Assembly: GCA_944389425.1 (NCBI GenBank)
Contig: CALXMH010000009.1
Location: 1 to 54,714 of the forward strand
Direction of reading: 5' to 3'
Source: an uncultured Clostridia bacterium
GTDB lineage: Bacteria; Bacillota; Clostridia; TANB77; CAG-508
DNA length: 54,714 nt
Shown: in pieces, positions 44,568 to 53,231 of the stretch
How the letters are laid out: the number at the start of each line of letters is the position of its first letter
Position numbering within the stretch: the first letter of the stretch is position 1
Made by a program: the position numbers and the translations under genes
Notes under the pieces: model-generated
Seen by the model: only the letters and a program-made list of their open reading frames with translations
Told to the model about the DNA's origin: nothing
Database searches by the model: none

Positions 44568-45692
44568 TTATTTCCCCCAAACAGTTCTATTTACTATATC
44601 TGTATAGCTTTGTATTATTTTTACTACTTTTACAGATACATTAGTATCTGCATAGTCTTCTGCCATAACTACTTCTTCTTTGTTGTCTCTCATTGATACT
44701 GCTAGTTCTAGTGCTTGTTCTACTGTTTTGTCTGTTATTCCACCTATTACTATTGTGCCTTTGTCTAGTACTTCTGGTCTTTCTGTTGATGTTCTAATAA
44801 GTACCCCTGCAAATCCTAACATTGCACTTTCTTCTGAAAGTGTTCCACTATCTGAAAGTACACAATATGCATTTTTTTGTAATTTGTTATAATCCATAAA
44901 TCCAAATGGTTTTAAGTTTTGTACTAATGGATGGAATTTAAAGTTTCTTTTTTCTATAAATTTTTTGCTTCTTGGATGTGTTGAATATATTACTGGCATT
45001 TGATATTTTTCTGCTATGTCGTTTATTGCATTCATTAGCGACATAAAGTTTTCTTCATTATCTATGTTTTCTTCTCTATGAGCTGATAAAAGTATGTATT
45101 TGTTTTTTTCTAAGTTTAATCTTTCTAAAACATCACTTTTTTCTATTTTATCCATGTGGTCTCTTAATACTTCTCTCATTGGAGAACCTGTTACAAATAT
45201 TGTTTTTCCATCTATTCCTTCTGACAATAAATATCTTCTTGAATGTTCTGTATATGGTAAGTTTATATCAGATATATGGTCTACTATTTTTCTATTTATC
45301 ATTTCAGATACATTCCAATCCCAACATCTATTTCCAGCTTCCATATGGAAAATTGGAATTTTTAATCTTTTTGCAGATATTGCAGAAAGTGCTGAATTTG
45401 TATCTCCTAATAATAATACTGCATCTGGTTTTTCTTTTTGCATTACTTCATATGATTTTGCAATTATATTTCCCATTGTTTCGCCTAAGTCTTTTCCCAC
45501 ACTATCTAAATAGTAGTTTGGTTCTCTTAGTCCTAAATCTTCGAAAAATACTTGGTTTAATGTATAATCCCAGTTTTGTCCCGTATGAACTAAAATGTGA
45601 TTAAAATATTTATCTGCACATTTTATAACTGCTGAAAGTCTTATTATTTCTGGCCTTGTTCCTATTATTGTCATTAATTTTAATTTTTCCAT
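44568..45692 (-). CDS. capG: UDP-2-acetamido-2,6-dideoxy-hexose 2-epimerase (CapG-like)
   Basis: About 374 residues, WecB fold: IIGTRPEIIRLSAVI, LVHTGQNWDYTLNQVFFEDLG, LLLGDTNSALSAI, FHMEAGNRCWDWNVSEMINR and SDSGTLSEESAMLGF. The Asn-Arg-Cys variant after MEAG is characteristic of the CapG/WbjD branch, which makes UDP-N-acetyl-L-fucosamine from the CapF product, over plain WecB. ATG 45692 fits the GGAGGTATA spacing better than 45695. Confidence 0.9.
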   Translation of the reverse strand: MEKLKLMTIIGTRPEIIRLSAVIKCADKYFNHILVHTGQNWDYTLNQVFFEDLGLREPNYYLDSVGKDLGETMGNIIAKSYEVMQKEKPDAVLLLGDTNSALSAISAKRLKIPIFHMEAGNRCWDWNVSEMINRKIVDHISDINLPYTEHSRRYLLSEGIDGKTIFVTGSPMREVLRDHMDKIEKSDVLERLNLEKNKYILLSAHREENIDNEENFMSLMNAINDIAEKYQMPVIYSTHPRSKKFIEKRNFKFHPLVQNLKPFGFMDYNKLQKNAYCVLSDSGTLSEESAMLGFAGVLIRTSTERPEVLDKGTIVIGGITDKTVEQALELAVSMRDNKEEVVMAEDYADTNVSVKVVKIIQSYTDIVNRTVWGK

Positions 45693-45694
45693 CA

Positions 45695-46804
45695 TTATAC
45701 CTCCATAAAATAAGTATCTGGCACATCTGGGTTAAATGGTTCATTTGCCCACATTACTGTTACCATATCTGTTTCACCAATATTTTCTATACTGTGTGTA
45801 TATCCTACTGGAATATCTACAACTTGTAGTTTTTCTCCACTTACATAGTAATCTATTACTTCGTCTGTACCATATTTTCTAAAAGAAATTTTTCCCTTAC
45901 CACTTACTACTAAAAATTTTTCATTTTTTGTATGGTGCCAGTGATTTCCTTTTACTATTCCTGGTTTAGATATATTTACAGATACTTGTCCTTGACCATT
46001 AGTTCTTAAAAATTCTGTAAAAGATCCTCTATTATCTATGTGCATATTTAAATCATATATAAATTTATCTTTTGGCAAATAACTTAAATATGTGCTGTAT
46101 AACTTTTTAGCAAATTCATCATTCATGTTTGCTATACTTAAATCTTTCCTTGAATTTTTAAATGAATATATTAAGTCTACAATGTCTCCTAATTTTATTG
46201 TGTGAACTATTCCAATTTTGCAAAATTTTCCTTCTTTGTTCTCGTGTCCATTTAATGCTGAAATAAATTCTTCAACTACATCATCTATATATACTAGATT
46301 CATTACTACATTTGGGTCATTTACTGTTATTGGCAAATCATTTGCTATGTTATTGCAAAATGTCGCTACTGCACTATTGTAATTTGGTCTACACCATTTA
46401 CCAAATACATTTGGTAACCTATATACTATTGCTTTTGCTCCTGTTTCTTCTTCATATTTAAACATTAAGTCTTCTCCGGCTTTTTTGCTTTTTCCATATG
46501 GATTATCTAGTTCTGCTTGTATTGAAGATGTTATCAGTATTGGAGCTTTATTATTATGTTTTTTTAGTTTTTCTAGTAAAGTTGATGTAAATCCAAAATT
46601 TCCTTTCATAAATTCTTCTTCATCTTTTGGTCTATTTACTCCTGCTAAGTGAAATACAAATTCACATTCTTTTGTATATTCTTCTAATTGCTCATCTGTT
46701 GTTTCTATATCGCATTCATAAATATCATTATATTCTCTGTTTTTTAGTTCAGCTATTAAGTTTTTCCCAATAAAACCTTTTGCACCAGTTACAAGTATTT
46801 TCAT
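45695..46804 (-). CDS. capF: CapF-like bifunctional reductase with cupin domain
   Basis: 369 residues. The N-terminal SDR domain (ILVTGAKGFIGKNLIAELKN, FHLAGVNRPKDEEE, YGKSKKAGEDL) and C-terminal cupin (VSVNISKPGIVKGNHWHHTKNEKFLVVSGKGKI) define CapF/WbjC, which epimerises and reduces the CapE product to UDP-acetamido-dideoxy-talose. It is flanked by capE and capG, completing UDP-L-FucNAc synthesis in order capE-capF-capG. Confidence 0.95.
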   Translation of the reverse strand: MKILVTGAKGFIGKNLIAELKNREYNDIYECDIETTDEQLEEYTKECEFVFHLAGVNRPKDEEEFMKGNFGFTSTLLEKLKKHNNKAPILITSSIQAELDNPYGKSKKAGEDLMFKYEEETGAKAIVYRLPNVFGKWCRPNYNSAVATFCNNIANDLPITVNDPNVVMNLVYIDDVVEEFISALNGHENKEGKFCKIGIVHTIKLGDIVDLIYSFKNSRKDLSIANMNDEFAKKLYSTYLSYLPKDKFIYDLNMHIDNRGSFTEFLRTNGQGQVSVNISKPGIVKGNHWHHTKNEKFLVVSGKGKISFRKYGTDEVIDYYVSGEKLQVVDIPVGYTHSIENIGETDMVTVMWANEPFNPDVPDTYFMEV

Positions 46805-46814
46805 TATAAACCTC

Positions 46815-47837
46815 CTATTTTTTCATTTCTGCAAGTTCATTTTTTATATAATCTAACTTTAATAATTTTTCTTTTACTTGTTCAACAGATAAAAGTTCTG
46901 TATTATTTGAATTAAATTCAGAAAGTTTTGTTCTTTCTTCGTTTCCTTTTACAAAATATTTATCGTAGTTTAAGTCTCTCTTGTCACAAGGTACGCGATA
47001 GAAATTTCCCATGTCTATTGCATGTGCACATTCTTCATTTGTTAGCAATGTCTCATACATTTTTTCTCCATGGCGTATTCCTATTATTTTTGTTTCTTCT
47101 TTTTCTGCTCCAAATAATTCTTTTACAGCTTGTGCTAATACTTCTATTGTACATGCTGGGGCTTTTTGGACCATTATATCTCCTGCCTCTGCATTTTTAA
47201 AAGCAAATACAACTAATTCAACAGCTTCTTCTAAGCTCATTATGAATCTTGTCATTTTTGGTTCTGTTATTGTAAGTGGTTTTCCTTGTTTTATTTGGTC
47301 AATAAATAAAGGAATTACAGAACCTCTTGAGCACATTACATTTCCATATCTAGTAGCACATATTGTTGTTTTTGCTGGGTCAACAGTTCTTGATTTTGCA
47401 ACAATTACTTTTTCCATCATAGCTTTTGATGTTCCCATTGCATTTACAGGATATGCGGCTTTATCGGTTGATAAGCATATTACTTTTTTTACTCCTGCTT
47501 CTATTGCAGCTGTAAGCACATTATCTGTTCCTAAAACATTTGTCTTTACTGCTTCTAATGGAAAAAATTCGCAACTTGGTACTTGTTTTAATGCAGCTGC
47601 GTGAAATATGTAGTCTACTCCATACATTGCATTTTTTACACTTTGCAGATCTCTTACATCTCCTATGTAAAATTTTATTTTGTCATTGCAGTATTCTTTT
47701 CTCATATCGTCTTGTTTTTTCTCATCACGTGAGAAAATACGAATTTCTCCAATATCTGTATCTAAAAATCTGTTCAATACTGCATGTCCAAATGAACCAG
47801 TACCTCCTGTAATCATTAAAGTTTTTCCTTTAAACAT
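46815..47837 (-). CDS. capE: UDP-GlcNAc 4,6-dehydratase / 5-epimerase CapE
   Basis: About 340 residues from ATG 47837 (AAAGGA 8 nt upstream). LMITGGTGSFGHAVLNRFL, IFSRDEKKQDDMRKEY, FHAAALKQVPSCEFFPLEAVKTNVLGT and LSTDKAAYPVNAMGTSKAMMEKV are typical of the inverting dehydratases CapE/WbjB. The MGTSK catalytic segment with Met is the inverting form. First step toward UDP-L-FucNAc. Confidence 0.95.
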   Translation of the reverse strand: MFKGKTLMITGGTGSFGHAVLNRFLDTDIGEIRIFSRDEKKQDDMRKEYCNDKIKFYIGDVRDLQSVKNAMYGVDYIFHAAALKQVPSCEFFPLEAVKTNVLGTDNVLTAAIEAGVKKVICLSTDKAAYPVNAMGTSKAMMEKVIVAKSRTVDPAKTTICATRYGNVMCSRGSVIPLFIDQIKQGKPLTITEPKMTRFIMSLEEAVELVVFAFKNAEAGDIMVQKAPACTIEVLAQAVKELFGAEKEETKIIGIRHGEKMYETLLTNEECAHAIDMGNFYRVPCDKRDLNYDKYFVKGNEERTKLSEFNSNNTELLSVEQVKEKLLKLDYIKNELAEMKK

Positions 47838-49074
47838 TTTTATCATCCTTTCTTAAATTGTATTTTTCTAAATATCTATTTATTATTTTCACTGATTGTT
47901 CTACTGAGAATTTCTCCTCTAAGCATTTTCTGCCATTTTGTCCCATTTCTTTTCTTAGCTGTTTATTTTCTATTAATTTATTTAATTTATTTGAATAATC
48001 TTCTATTTCACCTGATTTAGACCAAAATCCTGATTTTGTTTCATCAAGCATGTCCTTAAAATCGTTATTAATATCTAATGCTGCCATAACTGGTATTCCT
48101 AAATTAAAATATGGCAATACTTTTGATGGATAATTTGGTATTGTAAATCTTGAGTCTAAAAATATAAGCCCAATATCGCTCTCTGCTACAATTTTTTGAT
48201 AGTCTCCTCTTGGCATTAAATCGAATTTATATACATTTTTTATATTGTTTTTATCTACATATTCATATAGTCTATTTTTTTCTGTTCCTCTAGCAATAAT
48301 CAAAAAATTAACTGTATCTTTATTTTTAAATTTTTCTAGTACTTCAATAAAAAAATCTACTCCTTGCGGTTTTCCTAAGTTGCCACCATATATTGCAAGC
48401 ACTTTATTTGTTGGAATATTATACTTTTTTCTAATTGGATAATTTTCATCAACTTCATTTATATCTCCAACTTTTTGCGTATTAGGAAATATTTCCAATT
48501 TTTCTTCTTTTAAATATGAATTATGTTCTAATAGATATCCCTTATTTTTTTCTGACATGCAACCTATTGTAGTTGCGGTTTTATATAATTTTTTTTCTTG
48601 ATATTTAAAATACCAATAAACTGGACTTTTTTTAGATATAATTCCTAAATCTACTCCATTTTGCGGAAAGATATCTTTCATCATTAGATAAGAAGGTACA
48701 TTATACTTTTTCATCGCCCATTTGACTGTACTTGCAATTGTAACTGGTTGTGACATAAATAAAATTAAATCGAAGTCTTTTTCCCCTAAATATTTTGAAA
48801 TCGCACTTTTAACTAAAAATCCACTTTTTAAAAAAGTAATTCCTTTCTCGACAAGTCCAACATTGTATATATTTCCTACTTTTACTCTTAAAACTTGAAT
48901 TCCGTTTTCTTCAAATATTCCTGTATGTGTTATATTTTTGCTTTCTTCTGTTACAACCACTGTTACTTTGTGTCCATATTGTTTTAATGCTTCTGCTAAA
49001 TCTGTATAAATGTTAGAACTTTTTGTAACATTTGGATATTCTGATGAAATTATTAAAATGTTTTTATTTTTCAT
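47830..49074 (-). CDS. GT4 glycosyltransferase, WbuB-like
   Basis: 414 residues with GT-B fold: ILIISSEYPNVTKSSNIYTDLAEALKQYGHKV, SYLMMKDIFPQNGVDLG, AIYGGNLGKPQGVDFFIEVL and IPNYPSKVLPYFNLGIPVMAALD. This resembles WbuB, the L-FucNAc transferase found beside fucosamine genes. Overlaps capE by a few bases and the upstream epimerase by 4 nt. Confidence 0.88.
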   Translation of the reverse strand: MKNKNILIISSEYPNVTKSSNIYTDLAEALKQYGHKVTVVVTEESKNITHTGIFEENGIQVLRVKVGNIYNVGLVEKGITFLKSGFLVKSAISKYLGEKDFDLILFMSQPVTIASTVKWAMKKYNVPSYLMMKDIFPQNGVDLGIISKKSPVYWYFKYQEKKLYKTATTIGCMSEKNKGYLLEHNSYLKEEKLEIFPNTQKVGDINEVDENYPIRKKYNIPTNKVLAIYGGNLGKPQGVDFFIEVLEKFKNKDTVNFLIIARGTEKNRLYEYVDKNNIKNVYKFDLMPRGDYQKIVAESDIGLIFLDSRFTIPNYPSKVLPYFNLGIPVMAALDINNDFKDMLDETKSGFWSKSGEIEDYSNKLNKLIENKQLRKEMGQNGRKCLEEKFSVEQSVKIINRYLEKYNLRKDDKNV

Positions 49075-50033
49075 TTAATTTCCTCTTCTTTTAATTCATA
49101 ATCTTTAAATCTAGTATAATCTTTTAGTTTATATTCTATTTTAAATTCATTATTTTGTGTTAATGCCATAATTTTTCTTTTTATTTTCTTTAAAAAAGAA
49201 AAGCTACATATTGTTTTTATAAAATTTGACAAAAATAATGGAATATATAATTTAAATACTTTTTTATTAGCTTTTCTTATTAAAGTATCATTAATTTCAT
49301 TTAGTGTTAATACTTCCGTTCCACAAATTATTGTTTCTCCTATTTTTGTTTTATCTTCTGCTATTTGTGTTACCATTTTAATTAAGTCTTTATAATATAT
49401 AACGGTTTTTTTATTTTCTCCATTTCCAAATCTTATACAAATACCCTTATCAATTAACTTTTCTATCTTTTTAAAATTTCCTACATCACCCTCTCCATAT
49501 ACAGTAACTGGTTCTATAATTGTAATTGGAAGTCCTTTTTCTTTATATAATTTATTGGCTATTTTTTCGGCTTCTAACTTACTTTTCCCATATACAGTGA
49601 TTGGATCTTTTATAGAATTTATAGATATTTCTTCATTAGATTGTTTGTATACTGAAACAGTACTAAAAAAAATTACTCTTTGTACATTATTTTCTATTGA
49701 TTGCTTAAATAGTATTTCAGAAGCTTCGGTATTCACTTTATAAAATTCTTTTTCTTCTTCTTTATTCGTAGGTATAACATGAACTTTTGCTGCCAAATGA
49801 TATAGAGTATCTACTCCTTTAAGAGCTTCTTTTATAATCGTTTCATTACAAATGTCAGCAATTATAATTTCTAAATTTTCTTTATATTGTTCTTTTAATT
49901 TTTTCAAATTTTCTGTTTCATTGTAGTTTAATGCCCTAACTTTTTTCCCTTTTTCTAATAATTGTTTTGTTAGTTCACTTCCTAACCAGCCACCGGCTCC
50001 TGTTATTAATATAACAGAATTACTTGCTTCCAA
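49071..50033 (-). CDS. NAD-dependent sugar epimerase/4-reductase
   Basis: 320 residues, extended SDR: VILITGAGGWLGSELTKQLLEKGKKVRALNY, YHLAAKVHVIPTNKEEE, FFSTVSVYKQSNEE and YGKSKLEAEKIA (catalytic Tyr/Lys). Adjacent to the initiating transferase, it could be the 4-keto reductase that finishes the CapD product before loading on lipid. Exact reaction not determined. Confidence 0.85.
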   Translation of the reverse strand: MEASNSVILITGAGGWLGSELTKQLLEKGKKVRALNYNETENLKKLKEQYKENLEIIIADICNETIIKEALKGVDTLYHLAAKVHVIPTNKEEEKEFYKVNTEASEILFKQSIENNVQRVIFFSTVSVYKQSNEEISINSIKDPITVYGKSKLEAEKIANKLYKEKGLPITIIEPVTVYGEGDVGNFKKIEKLIDKGICIRFGNGENKKTVIYYKDLIKMVTQIAEDKTKIGETIICGTEVLTLNEINDTLIRKANKKVFKLYIPLFLSNFIKTICSFSFLKKIKRKIMALTQNNEFKIEYKLKDYTRFKDYELKEEEIK

Positions 50034-50034
50034 C

Positions 50035-50631
50035 TTATTTTTCCTCCTTTTTGACTCCTTCTACAATTCCTTCTCTTTTAAATACATTTATAATTGTTTT
50101 AAAAAATATTTTTATATCAAAAGCAAAAGACATTTTTTGAGCATATTCTCCATCTAGTTTGGCTTTGACTGGTATTTCTAATTCGTCTCTTCCATTTACT
50201 TGTGCCCATCCTGTTAAACCAGGAGTAATATCATTTGCCCCATATTTATCTCTTTCTGCTATTAGATCTTCTTGATTCCATAATGCAGGTCTGGGTCCTA
50301 TTATACTCATTTCTCCTTTTAGAATATTTACAATTTGAGGTAATTCATCTATGCTTGTTTTCCTCATTATCTTTCCGAATTTTGTTATGTAATTATCTGC
50401 ATTTTTTAATAAATGTGTAGGCGTATCTTTTGGAGTATCTGTTCTCATTGTTCTGAATTTGTATATCATGAAATATTTTTTATTTTTTCCAACTCTTTTT
50501 TGTTTAAATAGTATTGGACCTTTTGATTCTAATTTTATTATTATTGAAAATATTATAAAAAATGGTAGTAATATGATAAAAGCAATTAGTGCAAGTACAA
50601 AATCTATAATTCTTTTTACTACTGGATACAT
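50035..50631 (-). CDS. Initiating polyprenyl-phosphate sugar-1-phosphate transferase
   Basis: 198 residues from ATG 50631, preceded by AAGGGGG. One membrane segment (about 10-32) leads to the PglC/WbaP catalytic core: ILFKQKRVGKNKKYFMIYKFRTMRTD, KFGKIMRKTSIDELPQIVNILKGEMSIIGPRP and GLTGWAQVNGRDEL. It attaches the first sugar phosphate to undecaprenyl phosphate. The same reading frame is open upstream into the shifted vanZ gene, so a VanZ fusion is possible. Confidence 0.93.
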   Translation of the reverse strand: MYPVVKRIIDFVLALIAFIILLPFFIIFSIIIKLESKGPILFKQKRVGKNKKYFMIYKFRTMRTDTPKDTPTHLLKNADNYITKFGKIMRKTSIDELPQIVNILKGEMSIIGPRPALWNQEDLIAERDKYGANDITPGLTGWAQVNGRDELEIPVKAKLDGEYAQKMSFAFDIKIFFKTIINVFKREGIVEGVKKEEK

Positions 50632-51085
50632 TTTTACTTCCCCCTTATTAAGCACTTTATGCATTATAATTATACCAATTGTTGCTCCTACGGTGTCTAT
50701 TAAAACATCTCTAATTTCTGCACTTCTGCCGTGGTACAAAATATTGGTGTAATTCATCTGATATGGCATATAGTATCATGAATAATATTATATATTTCAT
50801 TTCTTTTTTTGATACTCTTTTGTATGAATTATATGTGCAATATGCTAAAATTCCTCCTAGTGCATATCCTGCTAGATGAGCAGTTTTTCTGACTATTTTT
50901 GATACTATTCCTATGATATTATTTATATCTTCTAATTGTATATTACTTATAGATTGTATAAATTCTATCAATGCATTTGTAATTACTCCGCTAGTTTTAT
51001 CTGATTCTGCTCCTGCTTGATTTGAAAACACGAACATCATTATCATCCATAAAACTAGCAAAGTTGTATATAATATTTTTTTCAC
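50632..51085 (-). CDS. VanZ-like membrane protein, joined by a +1 shift at CGG and in frame with the next gene
   Basis: Begins at GTG 51085, overlapping the dehydratase stop. Membrane helices and SDELHQYFVP match VanZ. Codon 119 is CGG (50729-50731). Frame 0 ends QKCRN. The +1 frame gives FVPGRSAEIRDVLIDTVGATIG, the VanZ family signature. No stop follows: KVLNKGEVKM runs straight into the sugar-phosphate transferase. The product would be a 349-residue VanZ-transferase fusion (50035-51085). An internal ATG with ribosome-binding site could also make the transferase alone. Confidence 0.82.
50729..50731 (-). other. In-frame CGG, putative +1 recoding site in vanZ
   Basis: Context is CCA CGG CAG. 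The shift restores VPGRSAEIRDVLIDT, among the most conserved VanZ blocks. Confidence 0.82.
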
Positions 51086-52977
51086 TTAATTAACACTTCT
51101 CCATTTACTTCTTCTGGATCTTTATATGTTGAAACTACTTGTTTCATTAATTCTTTTACTTTTTCTTTGGTATAATTGTCCATATACTCTATATTTTGTA
51201 GCATATCTAGTTTTTCTTTTAACTCTTCCATTTCCAAATGCATTGGCTCAGACACAAATATCTTATCATGTTTTGTTGCTGTTAAGCCTTCTTCATCCAT
51301 TAGTAATTCTTCGTATAATTTTTCTCCTGGTCTTAATCCTGTGAATTGTATTGGTATGTCTACTTCTGGTTCATATCCAGATAGTTTTATTAAGCTTACT
51401 GCTAAGTCGTAAATTTTTACTGGTTCTCCCATGTCTAATACGAATATTTCTCCACCTTTGGCATATGTTACTGCTTGCAGAATTAATCCAACTGCTTCTG
51501 GTATTGTCATGAAAAATCTTGTTATCTCTTTGTGTGTTACTGTTACTGGGCCTCCTGCTGATATTTGTTTTTTGAATAATGGTATTACTGAGCCATTACT
51601 TCCTAATACATTTCCAAACCTTACAGCTACATATTCTGTTTTACTTATTTTGTTTTTTGCTTGTACTATCATTTCACAAACTCTTTTTGAAGCTCCCATT
51701 ATGTTTGTTGGGTTTACTGCTTTATCTGTTGATATTAGCACAAATCTTTCTACATTATATTTATCTGCACAATTAACTACATTGTATGTTCCAAATATAT
51801 TGTTTTTTACTGCTTCTAATGGATTATTTTCCATTAAAGGCACATGTTTATGTGCTGCTGCGTGAAATACAAGTTGTGGTTTATATTCTGAAAATACATA
51901 TTCTAATCTATTTTTGTCTCTTACACTTCCTACTATTGCCTCTATTTTTGCTTTTGGATAGTTTGCTTTTAATTCTAGTTCTATATCGTATAAATTGTTT
52001 TCATATATATCTAGTATTATTAATCTTTCTGGATTGTATTTTATGATTTGTCTGCAAAGTTCTGAACCAATTGATCCTCCTCCACCAGTTACTAGAACAG
52101 TATTATCTTTTATAAGTGAGTTTATATTTTTATTGTCTAGTTTTATTGCATCTCTTCCTAATAAGTCTTCTATTTCTACGTCCCTTAAGCTGTTCATTGC
52201 TCCTTGCTTTTCTATTATATCTTCGGTGCTAGGTAATACTCTTGTTTTTACTCCTGTTGTTTGACATATTTCAATTATTTTCTTTCTAGACATTTGTGTT
52301 ATTCTTTTTATTGCTAAGAAAATAATATCTACATTTTTTTCTTTTACTATTTGTGGTATGTCATATCTTGTTCCTATTACTTTTATTCCTAAAATACTCT
52401 TGTTTAGTTTGTTTGTGTTGTCATCTACTATTCCTACTATGTTGTATTTATCTCTCATTGAGTTTTTTATTGCTATTATTATTTCACGAGCACCCATTCC
52501 AGCACCTATTATTAATAGGTTTTGTGTTTTCTTTTCTGTTTGGTCATTCTTTTTGTTTTTCTTATTCATTAATGCACTTCTTCTTGCCATTACTGATCTT
52601 CCTGCTAGTCTATAAAGCACAAACATACCTGAAATGAATATTCCTGCTAATACATTTATTCTTATTCCTAGATATTCTAGTTGTAATAATCTACTTATAA
52701 TTATTAATGATAATGTCGAAATTAAGCCTATAAACATATATTTTATATAGTCTTTACCTATTTCATATCTTATCATATTTTTATACATTTGTAATATATT
52801 TAAATAAATTTCATATACTAAAACTGCCATGCATAATTCTTTTGTTAAGTTTATTATGCTATTTATTTTTAAATCAAGAAATAAAATGGCTGTAATATAA
52901 CTGCCTAATATTATTGCAATATCTGCTAAAATTAGCACAGAATGTCGGTATTTCTTGAAAATGTCTATAATCTTCAT
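51082..52977 (-). CDS. capD: Membrane-bound UDP-sugar 4,6-dehydratase, CapD/PglF type
   Basis: 631 residues. Four N-terminal membrane helices (about 12-120), a first Rossmann domain (LLIIGAGMGAREIIIAI) and the catalytic SDR domain (VLVTGGGGSIGSELCRQIIKYNP, FHAAAHKHVPLMENNPLEAVKNN, STDKAVNPTNIMGASKRVCEM). These make 4-keto-6-deoxy UDP-GlcNAc for the first sugar, as in PglF. First gene of the polysaccharide operon, with a good promoter 38 bp upstream. Confidence 0.95.
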   Translation of the reverse strand: MKIIDIFKKYRHSVLILADIAIILGSYITAILFLDLKINSIINLTKELCMAVLVYEIYLNILQMYKNMIRYEIGKDYIKYMFIGLISTLSLIIISRLLQLEYLGIRINVLAGIFISGMFVLYRLAGRSVMARRSALMNKKNKKNDQTEKKTQNLLIIGAGMGAREIIIAIKNSMRDKYNIVGIVDDNTNKLNKSILGIKVIGTRYDIPQIVKEKNVDIIFLAIKRITQMSRKKIIEICQTTGVKTRVLPSTEDIIEKQGAMNSLRDVEIEDLLGRDAIKLDNKNINSLIKDNTVLVTGGGGSIGSELCRQIIKYNPERLIILDIYENNLYDIELELKANYPKAKIEAIVGSVRDKNRLEYVFSEYKPQLVFHAAAHKHVPLMENNPLEAVKNNIFGTYNVVNCADKYNVERFVLISTDKAVNPTNIMGASKRVCEMIVQAKNKISKTEYVAVRFGNVLGSNGSVIPLFKKQISAGGPVTVTHKEITRFFMTIPEAVGLILQAVTYAKGGEIFVLDMGEPVKIYDLAVSLIKLSGYEPEVDIPIQFTGLRPGEKLYEELLMDEEGLTATKHDKIFVSEPMHLEMEELKEKLDMLQNIEYMDNYTKEKVKELMKQVVSTYKDPEEVNGEVLIK

Positions 52978-53015
52978 TTATACAACCCCTTAAATTTTAA
53001 ATAATAATCAATATG

Positions 53016-53044
53016 ATTATACCTTTTTATGTGTTTTTTTTCAA
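53016..53044 (-). promoter_or_regulatory. Sigma-A promoter of the polysaccharide operon
   Basis: TTGAAA (53039-53044), 17-bp spacer, perfect TATAAT (53016-53021). It can serve the tightly spaced genes from capD down to at least 33414. The rest of 53045-53179 is A/T-rich without a gene. Confidence 0.8.
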
Positions 53045-53179
53045 CCCATTTTAAAAAAACTATCGTTATTTTTTGCATTTTATAAATATTTTATATATTA
53101 TATTTTTTTATAAATTATTTTTTGTATACTGTTTTTTGATTTTATATTTTTTCCAAAAATGTAAAACTAATAAAAAATT

Positions 53180-53218
53180 AAAGAATGGAAAACAATATTA
53201 GTGCATTTCCCATTCTTT
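53180..53218 (-). terminator. Terminator after the gene at 53232
   Basis: AAAGAATGG (53180-53188) pairs with CCATTCTTT (53210-53218), followed by AATTTTTT on the minus strand. It lies after the stop that the +1 shift uses (53232), not directly after the frame-0 stop. Confidence 0.75.
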
Positions 53219-53231
53219 TGTTCCCTTTATT

